NCBI GenBank assembly: GCA_001298545.1
Contig: LJCX01000038.1
Span: forward strand, 28,647-92,646
DNA from: Actinobacteria bacterium OV320
GTDB lineage: Bacteria; Actinomycetota; Actinomycetes; Streptomycetales; Streptomycetaceae
Reading direction: 5' to 3'
DNA: 64,000 bases
This document shows positions 16,840 to 24,167 of this stretch, piece by piece. The first letter of the stretch is position 1; every line of letters begins with the position of its first letter. The notes under the pieces are model-generated. The model had not been told where the DNA came from and did not search any database. It worked only from the letters and a program-made list of their open reading frames with translations. Made by a program: the position numbers and the translations under genes.

Positions 16840-17125
16840 GGCACGGTCGCCGGTCCGACTCCGGCTGGCGCTGGCCGGGACCAACAGGTGTTTGAGCGGG
16901 CTTCAAAAGACGGGAACAGCCCACCCCTGGAAACCCGCGAGTGCGCGTCAGTACCGCGTCGATGACGCGCGGCCCCGCCGTCGCGCATGGCCTGCCACCT
17001 GGCCCTCGTCACCCATTGCCGTCCCCTCCCGCTGCTGGCCGACCTCACCCTCTCCGTGAGGCACTCTCCTCGCCTGATCCGCCCGCGCCGCCGTCACGGG
17101 CTCTCGCCCTCACCGGCGGTCACCC

Positions 17126-17518
17126 CTACGGTGAGGCGCCCAGGCGGCTGAAGGCCCAGCGCAGCAGTTCCTGGTCGACGCGGGGGCGACCGGTGCGGGT
17201 GTGGCCGGTGCGGGTGTGGGCGGTCAGTCTCGCCCAGGCGCGGAAGTTGCCGTGTGCGGCGCGGCTGTCGGCGAAGGTGATGTCGTCGGGGTCGGCGTCG
17301 GCCCAGATCGGGTGGAACAGCGGGATGGTCTCGAGGACTTCGCTGGGGGTGAGGCGGGTGACGTGCTGCCAGATGAAGATGCGAGAGGAGAGCATCGCCT
17401 CGCGGCGCAGTACGGTGTGGCAGCCCTCGCCGCCGACGAAGATGATCGCGAGCTGGGTGGAGGGTTCATCCCACAGGTAGCGGAAGTGGCGCGCCCCCAG
17501 GAGGAGCCACGCATCCAC
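17126..17518 (-). pseudogene. C-terminal fragment of a TnsC/TniB ATPase
   Basis: The fragment begins at HFRYLWDEP and continues with TQLAIIFVGGEGCHTVL and SSRIFIWQHVTRLTPSEV. These match the C-terminal half of the Streptomyces TniB-type ATPases. Walker A and B are missing. It lies directly after a tnsB N-terminal fragment in another frame, so an internal deletion has joined the two. It is unrelated in sequence to the intact tnsC at 11820. Confidence 0.7.
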
Positions 17519-17544
17519 GTGGTGTCACCAGCTGCCCGGCACAG

Positions 17545-17948
17545 CTGGTCTCGGCCCGGGCCACCAACTGGCGGTGCACGGCGGAAGCGTTGCCGTGCCA
17601 GTACGCCAGCAGCACCCGGATCTCCCCCGTGACCTCGAACCGGCCACCGCCGCGCTGCCCGGGGCGGAGCGCGGCCCGCGGTGAGCGGGAGGCCTCCGCC
17701 AGCCACCGCCACACTGTCCGCTCCGACACCCCAAGGCACTCCCCGGCCAGGCGCACATGCTCCCGCGACAGCCGCCGCTCACCCCGCAGCGCCAGCAGCC
17801 GACGCACCGTCGGCGCCCGCAACGCCCTCAACGACTCCACGCCACGCCCAGCACACCAGCCGGATCCCCCGGCGACGCCAGCACCTGCCCCTCCACCCCA
17901 TCCCCCCTTCGCCCTCATCCGCTTGCGTGGAGCGTCGCCTTCTTCCAC
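17545..17948 (-). pseudogene. N-terminal fragment of a TnsB-type transposase
   Basis: The fragment carries the N-terminal DNA-binding region of a second TnsB lineage: SREHVRLAGECLGVSERTVW, then RFEVTGEIRVLLAYWHGNAS. It breaks off after LVARAET, where the TnsC remnant begins in a different frame. The catalytic domain is gone. It marks a deleted second Tn7-like element transcribed leftward. Confidence 0.7.
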
Positions 17949-17957
17949 CCCGTCACC

Positions 17958-17977
17958 TCGTCGCCGATAGGCGACGA
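17958..17977. repeat. Perfect 8-bp inverted repeat beside the tnsB remnant
   Basis: TCGTCGCC-GATA-GGCGACGA lies ten bases upstream of the tnsB fragment start. It could be an operator or part of a transposon end. Confidence 0.4.
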
Positions 17978-18099
17978 CCCCGAACCAGGCGGGCGCGGTT
18001 CTGTGCGCAGCGTGCGGTGCCCTGTATCGGTTGGGAGAGGCGGCCCGCGGCTTTGCGGAGGATGACTTCGGCGAGGGCGCCGCGGCCGTCGTGTCAGCA

Positions 18100-19299
18100 T
18101 CAACCCCCGCGGTGAAGGGCTGGGTTCAGCTGATGGCCCTTTTCGCCCGCTGCTGCTTCCGGGCCGACCACCTTGCTGAGAATCAGGTCACGGACGGGTG
18201 GCGGCAGCACCCGTGGCATCTGAAGGATGTGCCACTGGCAGCCGGGCACCAGATCGTCCAGCAACGCGAACATCTGACACTGGAAGAGCAGCATCAGCGC
18301 CGACAACGCGCCCTTCGACGGCGCCCAGCGGCGATCCCGCAGAGTCTCGCTGACGGAGACCCCGGACGGCAGCAGCCTGCCGTGCAGCCACTCCTCGACG
18401 GCCTCGCCGAGCTGACCGGCGTCCAGCTCGCCCTCCACCCGCTGACACAGATCCAAAGCCCACTCCCGCGCCTGGGCCGCCGTGTGCCAGCCAGCCGCGA
18501 GGTCTTCCAGCGACGCCGTGTCGGCCAACGCCCGCAGGAGATCACGGGCGTCGCCGTCGGGGATGAAAGTGAGTGACCCGTCGTCCGCGATGATTTTGGC
18601 CGCGGCCTCCGGGACGTCCTCCTGGGTGGTCTCGACGAGCGAGGCAAACGGATTGGCCGCCATGCCCGGGCCCATGGCGCGCAGCAGGGCTCCGATGTCG
18701 TGCAGGGGGACGGAGCTGCCGAGAGTCGCGGACACGGCGGTCAGCGTGGCGTCTTGCGGTGTGAGCCGCGGCGGTTCGGCGTTGTGGTCCAACTCCACGA
18801 GTTCAGCGGGGCATTTGCCGAGGATGCGGGCGATGCGCTCATCAATGCGGCGTGCCCGGGCCGGGACAAGGGTCACGGTCTGGCCGCTGTCGGGAAGCTG
18901 GTGGGAGAGGCGGTCCAGCCGCTCGTCCAGGTTCAGGCCGTCGTCCGCGCCGTCACCATCATCGGGAAGAGTGGCGGTGTCAACGGCGGTACGGAAGGCG
19001 GCGCGGACTGTCGCCTCCGGTACCGGGAGCCCTTCGGCGAACAGCAGCAGCGCCAGGTCCGTCGGCCGCTTGCCGCGCCCGGACATGCGGCCGAGAGCCA
19101 CGACCAGGTCGAAGCTCTCGGGCGGCGGCGTGGACGTACTGCCGCGACCCTGGCCGAGGCCTCCGCCTGGGATGTTCCCGGGCAGCAGTCCGGCCCGCCG
19201 CCAACCGGCGAGCTGTTTGGCGGTGACGGTGAGATCGTGACGCGCTGCGTGATCGATGAGCTGCTGGTCGGCTGCGCTGGGGCCGTCGCTGGAAGACAT
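18100..19299 (-). CDS. Hypothetical protein (399 aa) with possible winged-helix start
   Basis: Not recognised as a named family. The first 40 residues include LTVTAKQLAGWRRAGLLPG, which resembles the wing-helix opening of MerR-type DNA-binding domains. The middle is acidic (DDGDGADDGLNLDERLDRL) and the C-terminal third is helical and hydrophobic. The ATG at 19299 is preferred to a longer start because the extra upstream residues lie close to the insertion sequence. An IS5-family element sits 45 bases upstream, so its original promoter may have been displaced. Confidence 0.6.
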   Translation of the reverse strand: MSSSDGPSAADQQLIDHAARHDLTVTAKQLAGWRRAGLLPGNIPGGGLGQGRGSTSTPPPESFDLVVALGRMSGRGKRPTDLALLLFAEGLPVPEATVRAAFRTAVDTATLPDDGDGADDGLNLDERLDRLSHQLPDSGQTVTLVPARARRIDERIARILGKCPAELVELDHNAEPPRLTPQDATLTAVSATLGSSVPLHDIGALLRAMGPGMAANPFASLVETTQEDVPEAAAKIIADDGSLTFIPDGDARDLLRALADTASLEDLAAGWHTAAQAREWALDLCQRVEGELDAGQLGEAVEEWLHGRLLPSGVSVSETLRDRRWAPSKGALSALMLLFQCQMFALLDDLVPGCQWHILQMPRVLPPPVRDLILSKVVGPEAAAGEKGHQLNPALHRGG

Positions 19300-19343
19300 G
19301 GCGCGAAGGTAGCGGCGCCCGCACCGGTCGCGGACCGGTTTTA

Positions 19344-20229
19344 CTGGCCCTAACAAAGCCTCTGGACGTGCCGGTGGGTGATCAGGCAGACCGCGAGGCC
19401 GAGGAAGGCCTCATGGATGTCGTCGCGTCGTTCCCAGCGGATCCGTAGGCGGCGGAAGCCGTGCAGCCAGGAGATCGTCCGCTCGACGACCCACCGGAAG
19501 GTGCCCAGTCCCGTGCCGTGCGGCTGGCCACGCTCGGCGATCGCGGGCCGGATCCCGCGCTGCCGCAGGAGCCGGCGGTACTTGTCGTGGTCGTAGCCGC
19601 GATCGGCGAAGAGCATGTCGGGCCTCCTGCGCGGGCGGCCGACGACACCCGCGACCGCTGGGATCTTGTCCAGCAGGGGCAGCAGTTGCGTGACGTCATT
19701 GCGGTTTCCGCCGGTCAGCGACACCGCGAGCGGGATCCCTTGGCCGTCAGTGAGGATGTGGTGTTTGCTGCCCGGGCGTGCGCGGTCGACCGGGCTGGGC
19801 CCGCTTTTGGGCCCCTGCGTGCGGCCCGGACGTGGGAGGAGTCGATCACCGCCCGGGACCAGTCCAGCTGGTTCTTCGAGCGCAGCTTGTTCAGCAACAG
19901 CTGGTGCAGCTGGTCCCAGACACCGGCGTCGTTCCATGCGGCCAGGCGGCGCCAGCACGTCATGCCCGACCCGAAGCCGAGCTCCTGGGGCAGGTACTCC
20001 CACTGGATGCCGGTATGCAGGACGAACAGGATGCCGCACAGGGCCTGCCGGTCGGGCACCCGCGGTCGCCCTTCCACCTGCTTCGGCGGCGGCTCGGGCA
20101 GCAACGGCTCGATGAGCGACCACAGTTCGTCCGACACGATCCACGGCCGCGACTGACGCTTCCCCATGACCACATCAACGAGCGATCAAGCAGACAGTCA
20201 CATGGTCAACCCACTTTTGTTAGAGCCAG
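19344..20229 (-). mobile_element. IS5-family (IS427-like) insertion sequence
   Basis: Imperfect terminal inverted repeats CTGGCCCTAACAAA and CTGGCTCTAACAAA bound an 886-bp element, flanked by TA on each side (19342–19343 and 20230–20231), consistent with the TA duplication of the IS427 group. It carries one transposase in two overlapping frames. Confidence 0.75.
19350..20173 (-). CDS. IS5-family transposase, two frames (probable programmed frameshift)
   Basis: The N-terminal frame (start 20173) encodes the HTH and first catalytic region: RPWIVSDELWSLIEPLLP, then WSRAVIDSSHVRA. The second frame continues with GSKHHILTDGQGIPLAV, DMLFADRGYDHDKYR and RWVVERTISWLHGFRRL, which supply the second D and the E of the DDE triad. 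The switch lies near 19800 at a GGGGCCCAAAAGC-like slippery stretch, typical for this IS group, which makes the full enzyme by ribosomal frameshifting. Both halves look undamaged, so the element may still be mobile. Confidence 0.8.
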
Positions 20230-20574
20230 TAAGGGCTGTAGGGACGCCTGTTCCCAGGTGAAATGATCTTCGCGTGGCTGGTGTGATCACAGCGTCTGAG
20301 CCGTCCTAATCCGGCAACAGCAACAGTCCTTGAGGGACGTGCATCCGACGGACCGTTCGACCAGTAGACGTGTTGGTCGCGATGGCGGTCACGTGGGTGT
20401 CGGGCCGACGCCTTGAGCCGTCTGGGGACTTGATCCCTATATCCAGAGCGGTGGGCCCGATGCTCTCGTGATCACCATCATCGTCAACACCGTCCACTTG
20501 ATCACTCGTTGGTGAATGTGGTGCGAGCCCGCCGCATGGTGACCCCTCGTAATGCCCGAGTCTTCAGCTCCAAC
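20230..20574. other. Spacer between two insertion sequences
   Basis: No gene is supported. The left end of the IS110 element should lie in the right half, but IS110 elements lack clear inverted repeats, so the edge cannot be set by eye. A short leftward frame with THVTAI and STGRTVRR faintly resembles the start of an IS110 transposase and may be a scar. Confidence 0.35.
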
Positions 20575-20720
20575 GCAGACCGGGGCCCGTGCGGTGAGCT
20601 GGTGCCACGAACAGCTGCTGAGGTGGCGGACCGGCCCCGTGCCGAGTCCTGGGATTAGGTCGCTGCGTGGTCCCGCATGAGCTCGTGACCAGTACGAACA
20701 CCCGAACACTGGGAGGGGAA
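20575..20720 (+). ncRNA. Candidate bridge RNA of the IS110 element
   Basis: The stretch before the IS110 transposase folds into several stems: CGGGGCC (20581) with GGCCCCG (20633), AGCTG (20597) with CAGCT (20612), and GCCAC (20604) with GTGGC (20623). IS110-group elements are known to encode a structured bridge RNA in this 5' non-coding end that guides recombination. Guide loops were not assigned. Confidence 0.45.
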
Positions 20721-20724
20721 GAAC

Positions 20725-21966
20725 TTGATCTATTGCGGCATCGACTGGGCGGAGCGCACACACGACGTTGCCCTGGTCGACCACAGCGGCCAGTTACTGG
20801 CCAAGCGGCACATCACCGATGACGCCGCTGGCTACAAAGTCCTGCTGGATCTACTCGTTGAATACGGCGACACCAAGGAATCACCGATCCCCGTCGCGAT
20901 CGAGACATCTCGGGGCTTGCTCGTCGCGGTGCTGAGGACCGGCAAGCGGCAGGTGTTCGCGATCAATCCCATGGCCGCTGCCCGGTATCGTGACCGGCAC
21001 TCGGTCTCGCGCAAGAAGTCTGACCCAGGCGACGCCCTGGTCCTGGCCAACGTGCTGCGGACCGACATGCACGCCCACCGACCACTTCCCAACGACAGCG
21101 ACCTGGCCCGCGCAGTCGCCGTCCTTGCTCGCGCTCAGCAGGACGCGACCTGGAACCGGCAGCAGATCTCCAACCAGCTCCGATCCCTGCTGCGTGAGTA
21201 CTACCCAGCTGCTCTTGCAGCCGTCGAATCCTGGAAGAACGGTCTCTGTCGGCCCGAGGCCCACGAGCTCCTCAAGCTGGCCCCGACGCCAGCCAAGGCG
21301 GCTCGACTTACTCGCGTACAGTTGCAGGCCGCGCTCAAGCGGGCCGGCCGTCAGCGGGGCATCGCAGCCGACACCGAGCGGCTCCGCGGGGTCTTCCGGG
21401 CAGACTGGGCCCACCAGCCGCAGCTGGTCGAGGACGCACTCGGCACGCAGATGCTTGCTCTCCTGATCCAGCTGGAGGCCGCCTGCACCGCCGCCAACGA
21501 CCTCGCCAAAGCGGTCGAAGATGCATTCCCTCAGCACCCGGACGCTGAGATCATCCTCAGTTTCCCCGGCCTCGGCACCCAGCTCGGCGCCCGGATGCTC
21601 GCCGAGATCGGCGACGACCGACAAAGGTTCGCCGACGCCCGCGGACTGAAGGCATACGCCGGCGCCTCACCCATCACACGGGCCTCCGGTAAGAAGTCCA
21701 GCATCACCCGACGCTGGGTGAAAAACGACCGACTCAACCACGCCGGTTACCTCTGGGCGTTCTCCGCGATTACCGCCTCGCCCGGCGCCAAGGCCCACTA
21801 TCGGCGCCGTCGCGACAACCACGCAGACTGGCACGCCGCCGCCCAGCGCAACCTCTTCAACCGCATGATCGGACAGCTCTACCACTGCCTCCAGCAGGAC
21901 CAGCGCTACGACGAGGCACTGGCCTTTCCCGCTCCGCCCGACGAGGTGGTCACCGCGGCTGCGTAA
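20725..21966 (+). CDS. IS110-family transposase (DEDD recombinase)
   Basis: A 413-residue protein with both IS110 domains. The N-terminal RuvC-like part shows GIDWAERTHDVALVD, AIETSRGLLVAVL and KSDPGDALVLANVL, which supply the DEDD acidic residues. The C-terminal Transposase_20 part has SFPGLGTQLGARMLAEIGD and GASPITRASGKKS, which contains the conserved serine. The TTG start has GGGAGGGG six bases upstream. Length and motifs are complete, so the element may be active. The long structured leader upstream fits the bridge-RNA-guided mechanism. Confidence 0.9.
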   Translation: MIYCGIDWAERTHDVALVDHSGQLLAKRHITDDAAGYKVLLDLLVEYGDTKESPIPVAIETSRGLLVAVLRTGKRQVFAINPMAAARYRDRHSVSRKKSDPGDALVLANVLRTDMHAHRPLPNDSDLARAVAVLARAQQDATWNRQQISNQLRSLLREYYPAALAAVESWKNGLCRPEAHELLKLAPTPAKAARLTRVQLQAALKRAGRQRGIAADTERLRGVFRADWAHQPQLVEDALGTQMLALLIQLEAACTAANDLAKAVEDAFPQHPDAEIILSFPGLGTQLGARMLAEIGDDRQRFADARGLKAYAGASPITRASGKKSSITRRWVKNDRLNHAGYLWAFSAITASPGAKAHYRRRRDNHADWHAAAQRNLFNRMIGQLYHCLQQDQRYDEALAFPAPPDEVVTAAA

Positions 21967-21999
21967 CCAGAGGCCATATCCCAAAGGCCAGGAGCCAGC

Positions 22000-22551
22000 C
22001 TAGCGTGGCAGTCGAACGACCACGGCGCGAAGCCTTTCCCGTCCTGCCGTGACACTCGCGTCCCATAGACCTGCGGCGTCACCGCTCAGCGAGAGGGACT
22101 GGAGCCGTTGCTCGTCGGCAAAAAGGCTGGCACCCGCCACATTCTGGTCCAGCATCCCCATCGCGGTGAGCGCCGCATGGCCGCAGGACACCGCGTCATC
22201 AGCGTTGTCCGAGCCGTGGGCCAGCAAGGCATACCGCAGGCAGAGGGCAGCGAAGAACGCGTAGGTGTCGGCGACATCGGTGATCCCCTCCTCGTTCGGC
22301 TGGAGCTCCGGGAACCGTTCCAGTCGGCGCACGCGCTCGGCGGCGTCCGCGAGAGGCCGGTCAGCAAACCAAAGATCGCGTACGGACTCCACATAGAGGT
22401 CCAGGTCGGCTTCCCGCCCCGGTACACCCGCCCGCAAGCCCACGAACAGCGGCGCCATGCGTTCGGCACAGGCCGCGACAAACAGGCGGACCGCTTCGCC
22501 CTGCCCGTCACGAAGCGACTCCGCAAGGGCCTCCTCCACCAACGTCTGCAT
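22000..22551 (-). CDS. DUF416/YjaG-like protein
   Basis: A 183-residue helical protein. It resembles the DUF416 (YjaG) family in its FVAACAERMAPLFVGLRAG opening, a DLWFADRPL segment, and the TYAFFAALCLRYALLAHG and HAALTAMGML helices. The molecular function of that family is unknown to me. It is convergent with the IS110 transposase and stands alone between mobile elements, so it may be cargo or a survivor of a disrupted region. The assignment rests on pattern similarity by eye. Confidence 0.5.
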   Translation of the reverse strand: MQTLVEEALAESLRDGQGEAVRLFVAACAERMAPLFVGLRAGVPGREADLDLYVESVRDLWFADRPLADAAERVRRLERFPELQPNEEGITDVADTYAFFAALCLRYALLAHGSDNADDAVSCGHAALTAMGMLDQNVAGASLFADEQRLQSLSLSGDAAGLWDASVTAGRERLRAVVVRLPR

Positions 22552-22683
22552 GTCCCACCCTCATCCCGTCCGAACAGATCGACAGGCTACACAGAGGGCC
22601 GAGGGCCACGGCTTGACGAGTTAGGACCCTGAGGTGTCTGGATAGCCCCGTTCACTGGGCTGAGCCCGCGCTGCTTCGCCAAG

Positions 22684-23253
22684 TTGGTGACGGTGGTGCG
22701 TCGCAAAGCCGCGGAGGACTCGCGGCGCGGTCGGCCGTGGGGTCTGCCTTTGGAGGACCGGGTGTTGCTGGTCGCGGCGTACTGGCGGACGAACCTGACG
22801 GTGCGGCAACTCGGGCCGCTCTTCGGGGTCTCGAAGTCGGCTGCCGCCCGGATCATCGACCACCTCGGACCGAGGCTCGCGCTCCAGCCACGCAAGCGCT
22901 TCGCGAAGGACACCGTGCTGATCGTGGACGGCACTCTGGTCCCGACCCGCGACCACAGCGTGGCGGAGCAGTCGAAGAACTACCGATACTCGACCAACCA
23001 CCAGGTCGTCATCGACGCCGACACGCGCCTCGTCGTCGTGGTCGGCCAGCCGCTGCCCGGCAACCGCAACGACTGCAGGGCGTGGACCGAGTCTGGAGTG
23101 AAGGACGCTGTCGGCAAGACGCTGACCATCGCGGACGGCGGCTATCCCGGCACCGGCCTGCTGATGCCGCACCGCCGAGCGAACGGCCAGACCGAACTCC
23201 CCGCCTGGAAGAATGAACACAACCGCTCCCACAAACAGGTCAGAGCCCGCGTC
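22684..23253 (+). pseudogene. Truncated IS5-like (DDE_Tnp_4) transposase
   Basis: The frame carries an HTH (TVRQLGPLFGVSKSAAARII), the first catalytic aspartate in VLIVDGTLVPTRDHS and the second in TIADGGYPG. It breaks after HNRSHKQVRARV, exactly where relatives continue with the glutamate-containing EH.FARMK segment. The open frame continues to 23589 but encodes unrelated sequence. The element is therefore dead. Confidence 0.75.
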
Positions 23254-23344
23254 GCAGAACAACGAAGGGCCCACGGGGCGGGTCAGATGACCGGCCTGCG
23301 CGCCCAGCGGCTGGAGAAGCTCAGCATGGTGTGGTCGCCGGCCG
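23254..23344 (+). pseudogene. Helicase-associated (HA) domain scrap
   Basis: Fused in frame to the truncated transposase, RRAHGAGQMTGLRAQRLEKL followed by SMVWSPA matches one unit of the helicase-associated repeats found at the C-terminus of Streptomyces subtelomeric helicases. Only about 30 residues remain. Confidence 0.4.
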
Positions 23345-23347
23345 GGC

Positions 23348-23482
23348 GTCGTGCAGCGCAGCCTGATCAACGCCTATCGCAAGTCCGGCCTGAACAGTGC
23401 GAAGCTGGCCGAACTGCTGAACGTCACCCTCACGGTTTTGGGCGACTACCTCATGGCGAACGAGATTCCCGACCCGTCGACC
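23348..23482 (+). pseudogene. HTH-domain scrap
   Basis: A 45-codon open stretch reads LINAYRKSGLNSAKLAELL and continues into a second helix, as at the end of XRE/peptidase-type regulators. It lacks a start and the rest of a gene. Confidence 0.35.
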
Positions 23483-23519
23483 TGCACTCGGAGAAGGTCA
23501 TGTCTCTGATGGCTCCGCT

Positions 23520-24098
23520 TCAAACCAAGGAAGGTCGGGTCGGGTCGGTGGGATCCCATCCAGAGTTCCAAGCCATTTCGGCTCCGTGAGCATGGAAAAA
23601 CTTCCTCTCCGAGGCGTAGATCGGATAAGCACCAACGAGCTCTACGGAATCGTGGGCATCCTGTCCGGGCGAGGGAGCAAGATCAATCCTGCGATCCATA
23701 GCCAGGCTGGGTTCAGGTGAACCCAAGAGAAGGCTACTCAAGCTCGATCCCTCCACGTATGGCTTCATGTAGCCGATGACCATGCCGGGCTCAAAGGGGC
23801 ACAAGCCGCGCAAGGCGGCGACAGTGATAGCTGGAACCTGCGCCCACCTCAAATCATCTGAATGCATGGTGACGCAGAGCTCGCGCCCTGCAGCCAGCGA
23901 ATCCACCGATAGAGAAAGCCCGTAAGTGACTCCGGTAACAAATCCAGACTCTGGCTTGCCTGCATATGTCAGCGAAAAAACCTGCCCGTCTGCCGGAACA
24001 CGCGGCACAACTTCATGGATCTCTGGATCAGCTCCAAGTACGGAGCTCAAGCGCCCCACGAAGCGAGCGAACCGCTCAGTATCACTAGACTGAACCAT
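23520..24098 (-). CDS. SUFU-family immunity protein
   Basis: A 192-residue protein of the suppressor-of-fused (SUFU) fold, a common immunity family beside bacterial polymorphic toxins. Characteristic features are the VTGVTYGLS strand, the GRELCVTMHSDDLRW segment and a central GMVIGYMKPY. The ATG at 24098 is chosen because GGAAGGTGG lies seven bases upstream. It begins 69 bases after the stop of the Rhs toxin and in the same direction, the usual toxin–immunity order. Its base composition is less GC-rich than the flanking Rhs core, as is the toxin tip, which points to joint transfer. It would bind and neutralise the C-terminal toxin domain. Confidence 0.75.
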   Translation of the reverse strand: MVQSSDTERFARFVGRLSSVLGADPEIHEVVPRVPADGQVFSLTYAGKPESGFVTGVTYGLSLSVDSLAAGRELCVTMHSDDLRWAQVPAITVAALRGLCPFEPGMVIGYMKPYVEGSSLSSLLLGSPEPSLAMDRRIDLAPSPGQDAHDSVELVGAYPIYASERKFFHAHGAEMAWNSGWDPTDPTRPSLV

Positions 24099-24167
24099 TT
24101 GAGCACCACCTTCCATCAAACAACGGGCGGGATGACCATCCACGAGGATCATCCCGCCAAAGCAGCC

